From Nostoc linckia FACHB-104 (GTDB lineage Bacteria; Cyanobacteriota; Cyanobacteriia; Cyanobacteriales; Nostocaceae), in the NCBI RefSeq assembly GCF_014696615.1, contig NZ_JACJQJ010000031.1, positions 1 through 64,000 on the forward strand: DNA of 64,000 bases, given 5' to 3'. Of this stretch, positions 8,261 to 18,300 are shown piece by piece. The translations under genes were made by a program, and so were the position numbers. Within the stretch, counting starts at the first letter, position 1. Each line of letters starts with the position of its first letter. The notes beneath the pieces were generated by a model. That model saw nothing but the letters and a program-made list of their open reading frames with translations. It ran no database searches and was not told the DNA's origin.

Positions 8261-9328
8261 CTATTGTATCCGTTGTAAACTTCCAGAAAGCTTTAATTGT
8301 TCTAAAGTTGCGTTACCAGTACAGAATAAAACTGTTGTAATTTCGGCAATTAATACCTCAACTAAATCCTTAACTGCGGCTTCGGATACGGCTGCTGCTT
8401 GCAAAAATGGCATTGCTAAACCGGCGATATTTGCTCCTAGTGCGATCGCTTTTGCCACATCCAAGCCATGACGCAACCCGCCTGAAGCGATTAATGGTAC
8501 ATCCGGTGCGATCGCTCGAATTCCTGTAATACAATCGGCTGTTGGTAAACCCCAATCGGCAAATGTCCTACCTAAACGACGTTGCAAGGCATTATCCGCC
8601 CGTTCGCTTTCCACCTTAGCCCAAGACGTACCCCCTGCACCCGCTACATCAATCGCCTTAACTCCCGCCGCTAGTAGCTTTTCTGCCATAACTGCGGAAA
8701 TACCATTACCTACTTCCTTGACTATCACTGGTACTGGTAGTTCACTGCATAATATACAAATTTTGTCAAGTAAACCCCGGAAATTCGTATCGCCTTTAGA
8801 TTGAATGCATTCTTGTAGGGGATTGAGGTGCAAAATCAAAGCATCAGCTTCCAGAATCTCGATAACGCGCAGACATTCAGCCAACCCATATTTATAGTTA
8901 AGCTGCACAGCTCCCAAATTTGCCAGTAACAACACATCAGGAGCATACTTGCGAACCGCAAAAGTATCAGCCACCTGAGGTTTCTCCACCGCTACACGCT
9001 GGGAACCGACACCCATAGCAATTTTGTACTCTTGAGCCACTTCTGCCAAGCGACGGTTAATAATTCCCGCTTCTTCAGTTCCCCCTGTCATGGAAGATAT
9101 GAGCAGAGGCGCGCCTAGGTTTTTTCCTAAGAAATTAGTACTGATATCAATATCATTACGGTCTAATTCTGGTAAACAACAATGGCTGAAACGATAACGT
9201 TCCAATCCACTAGTTATTTCATGACATTGAACATCTTCTTCTAAACAGATGCGAATATGTTCCGCTTTCCGAGACTGAGTTTGTGCCGAGATGCTAGTAG
9301 GAACGTTCACTGATAGATCATAATCCAA
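8261..9328 (-). CDS. fni: Type 2 isopentenyl-diphosphate delta-isomerase
   Basis: This FMN- and NADPH-dependent cytosolic enzyme interconverts isopentenyl and dimethylallyl diphosphate for carotenoid, phytol and quinone synthesis. The 355-residue product has the family blocks [75 protein letters not shown] and a C-terminal phosphate-binding [17 protein letters not shown]. Most cyanobacteria use this type rather than type 1. The longest frame begins at TTG 9328 and no in-frame ATG is found nearby, so the exact start is uncertain by a few residues. It is transcribed toward sppA. Confidence 0.93.
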   Translation of the reverse strand: MDYDLSVNVPTSISAQTQSRKAEHIRICLEEDVQCHEITSGLERYRFSHCCLPELDRNDIDISTNFLGKNLGAPLLISSMTGGTEEAGIINRRLAEVAQEYKIAMGVGSQRVAVEKPQVADTFAVRKYAPDVLLLANLGAVQLNYKYGLAECLRVIEILEADALILHLNPLQECIQSKGDTNFRGLLDKICILCSELPVPVIVKEVGNGISAVMAEKLLAAGVKAIDVAGAGGTSWAKVESERADNALQRRLGRTFADWGLPTADCITGIRAIAPDVPLIASGGLRHGLDVAKAIALGANIAGLAMPFLQAAAVSEAAVKDLVEVLIAEITTVLFCTGNATLEQLKLSGSLQRIQ

Positions 9329-9407
9329 GCTGTTGCCATCACTATTGTTACAGCCTCAGGGATTATAGGGAATGGTGATTGTCATTTGTTATTGGTCATT
9401 TGTCATT

Positions 9408-9442
9408 GGGTAATGGGTAATGGGTAATGGGTAATGGGTAAT
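9408..9442. repeat. Short tandem heptamer repeat (GGGTAAT x5)
   Basis: Five perfect copies of GGGTAAT lie between two minus-strand genes. Such 7-bp tandem repeats are characteristic of heterocystous cyanobacteria. No function is implied. Confidence 0.85.
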
Positions 9443-9477
9443 AGTAATTTCTCCCTTTCCCCTTTCCCCTTGTCCCC

Positions 9478-10842
9478 TCATCCCCCACCACCCAACTCCT
9501 GGCGTAACCGATAAACAATCGTGTTCGGCTCAACTTGGGAGAGGATTTCTTGAATGACGGTGTTAGCGCCTAATTGTCCCCAGGTGCAGCCGTTTTCTAG
9601 GTATACTTGTGCTGCTTTTCCTACAGCATAGGCTCCATAACCGGCAATTCCGGCTTGGGCGATCGCACTGCCGGCAGAGGCGGTAATATTGATGGGATTG
9701 TCACCGCTAGCTAAAGCGGCAGTACTTTTGCCTAACCCGAATAAAAAACTACTGCCTAATTCACTGAGTAATAAGCCACCGGAACTTAATAAAATCGTTT
9801 TTAAGATTTTTCCGGCTTCATAGCTGGTGATGGGTAAGCCATATAATCGCGCTAGGGAACGAATTAATAATAAATCGGCAATAGCACCGCCTAAAATATC
9901 TAACACGGCGATGGGGTTGAGTCCGACTACCAAGGCTTTATATTTGGTAAATTGCCAAATGATTTCTTCGGCTTCTTGTTGGCGTAAGTCGATAGTTTTT
10001 TGAGCGATCACGGCTTCTGCTTCCCTTGCTTGGATGAGTGCATTTAAAGCTAACAGCGATCGCCCCTCACGGTTGAGAATATTTAATATTGTCTGTTTTA
10101 GTTCGTCTACTTGAGTAGGTGGTGTTTCCCATTCATAAGTCACATTCCCATCAGGCCATTCAACCCGCACTTCCATCGGTGCTGGTTCCGCCGCTACCAT
10201 GACAACCTCATCGGGTAATAAAGGTTCGGCTTCGGGGTGTCCTGCACCTAACTGCTGCAAATTCTGGTAAATCTTGGCTCTATCTGTATCTGGGTACAGG
10301 TCGATTTTGTTAAATACTAAAATTAGTGGTTTTTGGGCTTGGCGTAAATCTAGTAGCGCTTCATACTCTGTGCGGGTAATATCACCAGATACCACAAACA
10401 AAATTAAATCGGCTTGGCGGGCTACTTCTGTTGCCATTTTTGCCCGTGATTCACCTTCAATTTCATCTAATCCAGGTGTATCAATTAATTCTACCTGTAC
10501 CTTACCTCCAGGTTGCCAGCGCACAGAACGGGGCCATTGCGTCACGCCATTTAAAGGGCCAGTTTGCAGAATTTTGTCCCCTAATAAAGCATTTAACACC
10601 GCCGACTTCCCGCGACTCACCAAACCAAAAGCAGCAATTTTAATCACATTCGAGTCTAGTTTGTTGAGTGTGGTACTCAAAGCCTCCAATTCTGGCTTTA
10701 CCAAACCCGCCAATTCTGGATTAGATGCAAGCTGTCCTGACTTGCGAAGATATCCATACCAAGACAACGCTTGTCGGAGACTAGCACGCGCACGGTTTAA
10801 ATGAGTTTCTTGCAAATTACGCACTGGATTGGCTTCAGTCAA
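9478..10842 (-). CDS. Dynamin-like / Era-like GTPase with C-terminal membrane-associated domain
   Basis: The 454-residue product has a complete GTPase core: P-loop FGLVSRGKS (about 72-80), DTPGLDEI (about 121-128) and NKID (about 178-181). The first 65 residues are helical. The C-terminal part (about 290-450) is rich in Gly, Ala and Leu (ILGGAIADLLLIRSLARLYG) and resembles the DUF697 membrane-associated domain seen in cyanobacterial and chloroplast GTPases. A role at membranes (remodelling, stress response or assembly) is inferred from this architecture; no substrate is known. The frame begins with TTG at 10842. The gene diverges from parD. I am sure of the GTPase, not of the biological role. 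Confidence 0.85.
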   Translation of the reverse strand: MTEANPVRNLQETHLNRARASLRQALSWYGYLRKSGQLASNPELAGLVKPELEALSTTLNKLDSNVIKIAAFGLVSRGKSAVLNALLGDKILQTGPLNGVTQWPRSVRWQPGGKVQVELIDTPGLDEIEGESRAKMATEVARQADLILFVVSGDITRTEYEALLDLRQAQKPLILVFNKIDLYPDTDRAKIYQNLQQLGAGHPEAEPLLPDEVVMVAAEPAPMEVRVEWPDGNVTYEWETPPTQVDELKQTILNILNREGRSLLALNALIQAREAEAVIAQKTIDLRQQEAEEIIWQFTKYKALVVGLNPIAVLDILGGAIADLLLIRSLARLYGLPITSYEAGKILKTILLSSGGLLLSELGSSFLFGLGKSTAALASGDNPINITASAGSAIAQAGIAGYGAYAVGKAAQVYLENGCTWGQLGANTVIQEILSQVEPNTIVYRLRQELGGGG

Positions 10843-11008
10843 GGTGAGATTGAGAACAAATTACATCTCTATTTTGCGCTAAATTCTCATCGCTCCTTGT
10901 TATGAAAGTTCACAAAGCTGGTTTGGTTTTTGGGGAGAAGTGCGTTTGCTGGAGGCGTTGGCGGAGCGATCGCTTAAAATTAAAACTACTCCTAGTCCTA
11001 AAAAATCC

Positions 11009-11254
11009 ATGCAAATCTTTTTGCCTCCTGAAGTAGAAGCTTTGGTACAACGCCAAATTACTAGCGGGAAGTATCAAAACGCCATCGAAGTGATTCTTGC
11101 AGGGATAAAACTTTTAGAACAACAAGAAGATATCTATCAAGGACGACTACAAGAGCTGCAACAAGCAGCACAGATTGGTTTAGAAGCATCTCAACGGGGT
11201 GAAGTTGTTGAAGGCTCAACTGCAATGGCTCAAATTCGTGCTAATTTGCGTTAG
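11009..11254 (+). CDS. ParD-family type II antitoxin
   Basis: ParD proteins bind DNA through an N-terminal ribbon-helix-helix and neutralise ParE with a C-terminal tail. The 81-residue product begins MQIFLPPEVEALVQRQITSG, with the RHH strand and helices (residues 1-45, including YQNAIEVILAGIKLLEQ). An acidic, glutamine-rich tail ends at VVEGSTAMAQIRANLR. An in-frame upstream start at 10940 would add 23 residues unlike the family, so ATG 11009 is preferred. Directly after the stop is a small dispersed repeat followed by a damaged parE. If ParE is inactive, this antitoxin is a solitary remnant that could still act as a DNA-binding repressor. Confidence 0.8.
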   Translation: MQIFLPPEVEALVQRQITSGKYQNAIEVILAGIKLLEQQEDIYQGRLQELQQAAQIGLEASQRGEVVEGSTAMAQIRANLR

Positions 11255-11282
11255 CAAAGCTTTCCGAAGGAATCGCGTTACG
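11252..11282. repeat. Small dispersed repeat between parD and parE
   Basis: The sequence gcaaagctttccgaaggaat followed by cgcgttacg is of the same kind as the small dispersed repeats spread through Nostoc-type genomes. It overlaps the parD stop region, exactly where a tightly coupled parE start codon would be expected, so it may have separated the two genes. Confidence 0.5.
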
Positions 11283-11298
11283 GTGTTTCAGACGAAGT

Positions 11299-11608
11299 AT
11301 TAGCCAAAAATTTCGCCTAACTCAACCAGCAATTCAAGATATCGAACAGATTGCAGATTATATTGCTAGAGAATCTGGTTTGGTTCAATCTGAGCTTTTC
11401 TTAAGTCAGCTCGATGCGAAATTTACTAAAAATTGCTCAGTTTCCCAACCTGGGACGAAAGCGTGATAAGATTTTACCTGGTCTCCGCAGTTTCTCAATA
11501 GATAACTACCTAATTCTATACATGCCTATAGGAGAAGATGTTGAGATTTTTCGTGTTATCAGTGGTTATCGAAATTTATCAGCTTTATTCTCCGATTCTG
11601 ATTCTTAA
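11299..11608 (+). pseudogene. ParE-family toxin, frameshifted and lacking a normal start
   Basis: Two frames together read as a ParE/RelE-type toxin. The frame through 11302-11435 gives SQKFRLTQPAIQDIEQIADY and LSQLDAKFTK. The next frame continues with IAQFPNLGRKRDKILPGLRS and ends VFRVISGYRNL-like at 11608. They join if one A is removed from the AAAAA run at about 11431-11435. The 5' frame has no ATG, GTG or TTG after the antitoxin stop; only ATT at 11299 fits the expected N-terminus. Both defects point to an inactivated toxin. A sequencing error in the A run or programmed slippage are alternatives, but neither explains the missing start. Confidence 0.7.
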
Positions 11609-11890
11609 TATTTTTTGATATAAGTCGAGATTAGTGAATCCAAAGGACGTTGCGTTAGCAGCTAGAGTACGGCAGCCAAAGCTTTTTGTGCGTTACTAAT
11701 ATTCACGAAATTTGGTACTCCCAAAAAATAAAATACATAAGCATATAGCGATAAACCAATGTAAGCTCAGGCGATCGCAGCTTTCAGGCTGCTCAGTTTT
11801 ATTTAATGACCATAGGCAACTGATAAACCTGATAATTATCTTGGTTTCCACCTGTCTACTTAGTTATCTTGCCTCTATTTTTGCAAGCCG

Positions 11891-12841
11891 ATGAACAACA
11901 AGCTAAAACCAGACTGGGCGGGAGAAGATACCCTCTCCAAGTTTGTCAATCTCTTGATCCAAACAAAACCCATCTACAAATTGATGAAGCAGCAAGCCAG
12001 GAAAGTACTGATCAACACTGCTGAGAAAAATGGTGTTCCCTGGCGCAAAAACTACGAGGCGCTCAAATCATCGGGAGTAAAACAGCAAATGGCGGAGGTG
12101 ACTAACCCCAATGTTGTTTATCCTGACTACTATAAAGTACCTTTCCACGCCTACAATGAGGGCAACCTTTGCTGGGATGCTGCTTTTGAAACAGAACCAG
12201 CTACCTACGCTATGGCGTTACGGGTTTGGCCGAAAGAAAACCTCACATGGGAAGTAGCTCATGCAAGGCTCAGAGGTAGTTTTCACGAAGTTCTCGCCAA
12301 ATATGGGCCGCAAGAAGTACGAGATATTCTCGATATAGGTTGCTCAGTGGGTATTTCAACTCAAGCATTACACCGCTACTACCAACAAAAGCAGAGTCAT
12401 CCAGTGCGGACAGTGGGGCTGGATTTATCACCTTATATGCTTACCGTCGCTCGCAAACGCGATGTTAATCATGAGATATCCGAGTGGATACACGCCCAAG
12501 CAGAAAATACAGGGCTACCAGATAACTCTTTTGACTTAGTCACACTCCAGTTTGTGACTCATGAACTTCCTGGGTATGCTAGTCAAGCAATTTTCGCAGA
12601 AGCTTTGCGACTACTGCGACCTGGCGGTGCGATCGCACTGGTAGATAATAACCCAAAATCCAGTGTCATCCAAAACCTGCCACCAGTGCTATTTACATTA
12701 ATGAAAAGCACCGAACCCTGGAGCGATGACTACTACACCTTTGATATTGAAGCCACATTACAGTCAGTCGGCTTTGCTCAACCAAATACCATAGCCAGCG
12801 ATCCTCGTCATCGTACCATCGTCGCCAAAAAACCCGCTTAG
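11891..12841 (+). CDS. Class I SAM-dependent methyltransferase
   Basis: The 316-residue protein has a Rossmann-like methyltransferase domain from about residue 145: motif I DILDIGCSVGISTQAL, motif II GLDLSPYMLTVARKRD, motif III ENTGLPDNSFDLVTLQFVTH and the LRPGGAIALVDNNP block. The first 140 residues are a cyanobacteria/plant-type N-terminal extension without a motif I know; they include a Tyr/Pro-rich YPDYYKVPFHAYNEGNL stretch. This arrangement is common in oxygenic phototrophs for type 11/25 methyltransferases of unknown substrate. Small-molecule methylation (lipid or quinone) is possible but not shown. No operon partner is seen. Confidence 0.88.
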   Translation: MNNKLKPDWAGEDTLSKFVNLLIQTKPIYKLMKQQARKVLINTAEKNGVPWRKNYEALKSSGVKQQMAEVTNPNVVYPDYYKVPFHAYNEGNLCWDAAFETEPATYAMALRVWPKENLTWEVAHARLRGSFHEVLAKYGPQEVRDILDIGCSVGISTQALHRYYQQKQSHPVRTVGLDLSPYMLTVARKRDVNHEISEWIHAQAENTGLPDNSFDLVTLQFVTHELPGYASQAIFAEALRLLRPGGAIALVDNNPKSSVIQNLPPVLFTLMKSTEPWSDDYYTFDIEATLQSVGFAQPNTIASDPRHRTIVAKKPA

Positions 12842-13370
12842 GGACTTGCAACAAAAAATAAATATACCATCACTGTGTAGGCAGGGGGATAAGGGGACAA
12901 GGCGAAATTACTAATTACCCATTCCCCATTACCCAATCCCCAGTCCCCAATCCCCAGCCCCCAAGATTTTTTGCAGTTTTGCATAAACTTACCAATATGG
13001 GCTGATGGGTAAATAAGTAAAGACCTCCTAGAGTTGATTTCTCCCCTGCTTACCAGGGGTTTTTTGGTCTATAAAGCTAGAAATTCATTATCTGAGTTTG
13101 GCGATCGCAACATCTCTCCTACTCTTGATATATTTTGATACTCTGTTTTTGTAGAAACGCATCCTCCTTTTGGTATCTTTTTTACCTACCTTCAGAAATA
13201 TTTGATATGCTAGCTAGCAATTTCGAGCTAGAGTATATATTTATTACTTAGTAAAATATTTTACATAAAAATGAGGCGATCGCAATCAAACAGCATAGGA
13301 CATATATTAATTGCCGCAAATATAATAATCAGTCTCTACATCATGAATAGCAGTGAGCAAGTATTGATTG
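12842..13370. other. Intergenic region with spacer repeats and one terminator
   Basis: After the methyltransferase stop comes GGGACTTGCAACAAAAAAT, which resembles one end of repeat family B. It is followed by tandem CCCCAAT/CCCCAGT-like heptamers (about 12917-12960). A strong terminator at 13043-13066 is listed separately. The remaining 300 bases are AT-rich with two HIP1-like GCGATCGC sites. No other gene is supported. Confidence 0.45.
13043..13066 (+). terminator. Strong Rho-independent terminator
   Basis: CCCCT and AGGGG form a stem with a 7-nt loop followed by six T. It lies about 200 bp after the methyltransferase stop. AGACC (13021) and GGTCT (13066) add possible outer pairing. It may terminate the methyltransferase transcript or a short separate RNA. 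Confidence 0.7.
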
Positions 13371-14801
13371 ATGGCAAACCCTTATAACAATTCTCATAAA
13401 AATTCTCTATTTGTTTCATGGCACAGCATACAATCTAAGTTAATTTGGCACTTGTTTTTACTGCCAATAGGTGTAATCTGGAGCTTGATAATTTGGAATG
13501 TATCCGCGGCTAAATCCGAAGTGGCTCAAACAGATGAAAATAGCAATTACAACTCAGAATTGCAGCAACCAGTTACCTCATTCCCCAATTTAGTAAACCT
13601 CCGCCAAAAACCACAAAAAATAACAGAAACACAGCCATTTATTACTGTTCAAATTGATAATAACTCGTACTCAAGCTCACAACTGACTCAACAGGCGATC
13701 GCTTTTGCTAGCTTCAACAATAGCGGTACAGTTATCAACAGCAACATCGAAACTTTTGTGAGTGGACTTCCTTATAGATTCGAGCCAAAACCTATCTTGA
13801 TTGCTGCACCAGAAAACTTTAATCCTCTTCTCCAATTACCACCGCCACCACCACCGCCGCCACCGCCACCACCACCAGTAACTTCTACAGAAGAGCCAGG
13901 TGAACCTGCATTAGTGCTAGAACGTATCCAACCAGATTTTCGCGATGATTACAGCAAATTTTATCAGCATAACCGTATTTTTGAACCTGTATTTACATTT
14001 AAAATGCCTAATGGTGAAAAAATTACTTTTAAAACAGGATTTAATACCTTTGAGCAACCAAAGGTAGATACAGTTACTAATATTCCCCTGCAATTTGGAT
14101 GGCAAGGTAAAACAGGTCAATATAATATAAAAGCTGCTGCAGGTATAGATATATTTAATCGTTTACCTATGGCTTTCAATTTTGCGGGTCAAATAGATCG
14201 ACCAATTTTTGTTAAATTAACTGATGATTATAAATTAAAATCAGCTTTATTTCTATCGTTTGTACTAGAACATGGCCCTTATAAGACAAGTGCAGCAACA
14301 TTAGAAAGTGGAATTTCATCCTGGCGTTCTGGACTCAATGCCTACTGGCAAATTGACCCCAATACCAGCTTTTTTACACTGTATCGCTTTGGATTATTTA
14401 ACGATGGTAACTTTGAACAGCAAGTTTTTAGTAGATTAGAACATAAATTTGGTCAATTTTGGACTGCTGCCAACTTATTTGGCTGGGCATTTACTAGCGA
14501 TCAACAAGAAGCTAGTGGCTATTTTTCCCCAGGTAGTTTTCTAGTTATGAACCTTGAAGTCGGTTGGGAAGGAGATATTTTTTCGTTTTTGCGTTGTCGA
14601 GCCAGTACAACTTTAGGACGACAAATCCTTAATGGCTCGATGACAGGGGGTAATAGCTATCAAACGCGATGTACAGTTAAACTTTCACCAAATATAGATT
14701 TTGATTTTGGTTATGGTTTTAGTAATGTGCGTAATTTAGATACTGGAGATAGCCCTTATAACAATCGCAACCTTAACGGACAATTTAGGATGAAATTTTA
14801 A
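13371..14801 (+). CDS. Secreted proline-rich protein, probable outer-membrane beta-barrel
   Basis: The 476-residue product has a long N-terminal signal segment (about residues 25-48, hydrophobic LFLLPIGVIWSLIIW followed by NVSAAKS). A low-complexity Ser/Thr/Asn/Gln-rich region comes next, then an uninterrupted run of about 14 prolines near residue 160. A C-terminal region of about 280 residues alternates polar and aromatic residues (FTFKMPNGEKITFKTGFNTF) and ends in phenylalanine (GQFRMKF), a common feature of outer-membrane barrels. I infer an outer-membrane or surface protein with a proline-rich spacer. The first in-frame codon is TTG 13368; ATG 13371 is preferred. I do not recognise the family. 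It is convergent with the RTX gene. Confidence 0.75.
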   Translation: MANPYNNSHKNSLFVSWHSIQSKLIWHLFLLPIGVIWSLIIWNVSAAKSEVAQTDENSNYNSELQQPVTSFPNLVNLRQKPQKITETQPFITVQIDNNSYSSSQLTQQAIAFASFNNSGTVINSNIETFVSGLPYRFEPKPILIAAPENFNPLLQLPPPPPPPPPPPPPVTSTEEPGEPALVLERIQPDFRDDYSKFYQHNRIFEPVFTFKMPNGEKITFKTGFNTFEQPKVDTVTNIPLQFGWQGKTGQYNIKAAAGIDIFNRLPMAFNFAGQIDRPIFVKLTDDYKLKSALFLSFVLEHGPYKTSAATLESGISSWRSGLNAYWQIDPNTSFFTLYRFGLFNDGNFEQQVFSRLEHKFGQFWTAANLFGWAFTSDQQEASGYFSPGSFLVMNLEVGWEGDIFSFLRCRASTTLGRQILNGSMTGGNSYQTRCTVKLSPNIDFDFGYGFSNVRNLDTGDSPYNNRNLNGQFRMKF

Positions 14802-15047
14802 TTATTTTCAATAGCAAATTATATAACTTCACTAATTAATTCAAAATACTTAAAAAATAAAATTAATACATGATTTTTTATTTGCTTGAAACTTATAATA
14901 TTTAACAATAAACATAGCATTTATTAGTATAGCAAAATACAAAATTATCGGCGTGTATCTGTGTTGATATTCTCCCATTTCTGCGTAACGCTACGCGAAC
15001 AGCGGTTTATTTTTTATTGCCATACATTACAAAGATGGAAGATGCCA

Positions 15048-15212
15048 TAACACTCGTATTCGATTTTTGAAATTCACGTAATAAATTCACTTAATAGGGT
15101 TCGTTAGCGTCAGCGTACCCCAAGAAAAATTTTTGTTTAGCACGTTACGGCTAACATCTGATATAGGCTACATCATGCTTAGATTGTTTGGAATTAAATC
15201 GGATTAATATAA
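15048..15212 (+). repeat. Possible MITE-like family A copy with dispersed-repeat insertion
   Basis: The left end ACTCGTATTCGATTTTTGAA and right end AATTAAATCGGATTAATATA are diverged versions of the family A ends. The interior is enlarged by a block containing gggttcgttagcgtcagcgt, which is typical of dispersed repeats. The similarity is weaker than in the other copies. Confidence 0.4.
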
Positions 15213-15249
15213 CAAAAAAACAGGGCACAACATTGTTAGTTGTACCCTG
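15213..15249 (-). terminator. Second terminator behind the RTX gene
   Basis: Read on the minus strand, an 11-bp imperfect stem (CAGGGTACAAC with GTTGTGCCCTG) is followed by a run of seven T. It lies about 95 bp beyond the RTX stop and backs up the hairpin at 15303-15336. Confidence 0.75.
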
Positions 15250-15297
15250 ACATCAAATCCCTAATTAATGCTCTAAAACAGGGCTATAAAATATTAG

Positions 15298-15336
15298 AAA
15301 AACAGGGGTAATAAGTGAGAATTAAAATTACCCCTG
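15298..15336 (-). terminator. First terminator behind the RTX gene
   Basis: A perfect 10-bp inverted repeat (CAGGGGTAAT and ATTACCCCTG) starts 8 bases after the RTX stop. On the minus strand it is followed by TTTTTC. Two terminators in tandem suggest that the RTX transcript is abundant and that read-through into the convergent gene is prevented. Confidence 0.75.
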
Positions 15337-15343
15337 AGATAAT

Positions 15344-18300
15344 TTATGACACGTAAACAAACGAAGAGCTTGTGAGACTCATGTTGGTAGTAGTTCCCTG
15401 AACAACTGCAATCAACTCATCGCTAGAGTTAAACAGTTTATCGCTATTGCTATCTAAGTAAATACCAACACCTGCAAGTTTATCAACAGTGGTACCTAGC
15501 ACATAAGAATTGGCATTACCGCTTAACTGAATGATGTCTTCTGCACTATTGAAATCTGTAATCAAGGCATAGTCTTGCAATCCAGCAGCGTTATTATCAC
15601 CGTCATTGTAGAAGGCTTGTTTTTCACCTAAAACAAATTTATCCTTGCCAAGACCACCTGTGAAGACATCAATAGTACCTACACCAAACTCAGTTACGTT
15701 ATCGACACCAAGTAAGTAATCATTACCTGCTCCACCTTCGAGTTTGTCATTGCCAACGCCACCATAGAGGTTGTCATCACCGACTTCCCCAAACATTGTG
15801 TCATTACCTGCACTACCATACAGCAAGTCATTACCAATGTCGCCAAACAGGCTGTCATCACCGACTTCCGCATATAAGATATCATTACCTGCACCACCAT
15901 ACAGGGAGTCGTTGCCATTACCACCGAACAGTTGGTTACTGCCATCGCTACCCATTAGTGCGTCATCACCATTGCCACCAAATAAGGTGTCATCACCAAC
16001 TTCCGCATATACTGTGTCGTTACCGTCACCACCATATAGCTTGTCGTTGCCATTGCCACCAAACAAGGTGTCATTACCAGCTTCACCATATAGTATGTCG
16101 TTGCCGTCACCACCGTATAGCTTATCGTAGCCGTCTCCAGCAGTTAAGGTGTCATCACCAGCGACACCATACAACAGATCGTCACCGAGACCGCCTTCTA
16201 GGTAATCGTTACCGCTGCCGCTATTGAGTATATCGTTGCCAGCGCCACCTTTGAGGGTATCATTGCTGTCGCTACTTTCTAAGTAGTCATTGCCATCACC
16301 ACCGTCAAAAATACTGATGCCAACGCCACCAAAGATAGTATCGTTACCAGCACCACCTAATAGGGTATCGTTACCAACACCACCATCTAAGTAGTCATCA
16401 CCCAGACCGCCATCTAAGCTGTCATTACCCAGACCACCATCTAGGCTGTCATTAAAGGCACCACCGACTAAGGTATCATCGCCAGCTTCACCATATAGTG
16501 TGTTGTTGCCGTCAGCACCATATACTTTGTCATTGCCAGTACCACCATATAAGGTGTCATCACCAGCTTCACCATATAGTATGTCGTTGCCGTCGCCACC
16601 TTTGAGTATGTCATTACCTAGACCACCGAATAATTGGTTAATGCCAATGCCACCAACTAATTCGTCATTACCATTGCCGCCAAAGAGACTGTCATCACCA
16701 GCTTCTGCGTATATTGTGTCGTTACCTTCACCACCATCGAGCTTATCAGTACCATTGCCACCAAATAAAGTATCATTACCGGCTTCACCATTTAGTATGT
16801 CGTTGCCGTCACCGCCATACAGTGAGTCGTTGCCGTCACCGCCATACAGTGAGTCGTTGCCGGCTACACCGTACATGAGATCGTCGCCAGTGCCACCTTC
16901 TAAGTAGTCATTACCGCTACCACTGTCGAGAGTATCGTTACCAGTACCGCCCTTGAGGGTGTCGTTACTGTCGCTAGTTTCTAAGTAGTCATTGCCATCG
17001 CCACCGTCAAGAATCCCGATACCAGCACCACTGAATAGGCTATCATTACCAGCACCGCCTGTGAGACTGTCATCTCCGAGATCGCCATCTAAGTAGTCAT
17101 TACCTAGACCACCAAGTAAGGTGTCATTACCAGCACCGCCATTAAGCCTATCATCATCGGCACCGCCATCAAGGATGTCATTGCCAAGATCGCCATAAAG
17201 GTTATCATTGCCATCACTGCCCTTGAGGATATCATTCCCAATACCGCCATCGAGGATGTCATTACCAATGCCACCATCTACAGTATCGTTCCCGGCTTCG
17301 CCATAAATGGTGTCTAAGCCATCGCCACCAGACAAGGATTTATCGTCGCCTTCGCCACCATAAATTAAGTCGTTGCCTAGACCGCCATCAATGATATCGG
17401 CATCGGCGTTACCATACAGGCTGTCATTACCTTCGCCACCATCAAGATAGTCGTTACCTAAACCACCTTCGATTACGTCATTGCCAGCATCACCAAATAA
17501 GGCATCTACACCAGCTTCACCCCAAATTACATCGTTATCAGCACCACCGCGGATATTATCGTTGCCTTCACCACCGAACAGGCTGTCATTACCAATGCCA
17601 CCATCTAAGCTGTCATTGCCACTGTCACCATAAAGGGTATCGTTGCCATCACTGCCTTTGAGGAGGTCATCACCAAAACCACCATCTAAGATGTCATTGT
17701 CAGCGCCGCCATCAAGGGTGTCATTGCCAACTTCGCCGTAAAGGACATCGTTGCCTTCACTGCCTTTGAGGATGTCATCGCCAAGACCACCAAGTACGCT
17801 ATCATCTCCAGTGCCGCCATCGAGGATATCATTACCAGCAGCACCATAAAGGGTATCGTTGCCTTCACTACCTTTGAGGATGTCGTTGCCATCGCCACCA
17901 TCTAATAAGTCATTGTCAGCACCGCCATCAATGGTGTCATTGCCAACTTCGCCATAAATGGTGTCTAAACCATCGCCACCAGATAAGAATTTATCGTCGC
18001 CTTCACCACCATAAATCAAGTCGTTGCCAACACCACCATCGATAACATCAACATCAGCGTTGCCATAGAGGCTATCATTACCTTCGCCACCATTGAGGTA
18101 ATCATTGCCGTCGCCACCTTCAATGAAGTCATTACCAGCATCACCATATAATGCATCTTGGCCAGCTTCACCCCAAATTAGGTCATTGCCAGTGCCGCCA
18201 TAAATGTTATCGTTGCCGTCGCCACCAGCGAGGGTGTCATTATCAGCACCACCATCAAGGGTATCATTACTTAGCCCACCATAAAGGCGATCGCTTCCTT

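Noticed and set aside
11712-11894. 60-codon plus-strand frame ending at the methyltransferase start
   Set aside because: No ribosome-binding site, no recognisable domain, and it covers the likely promoter region of the methyltransferase; treated as chance.
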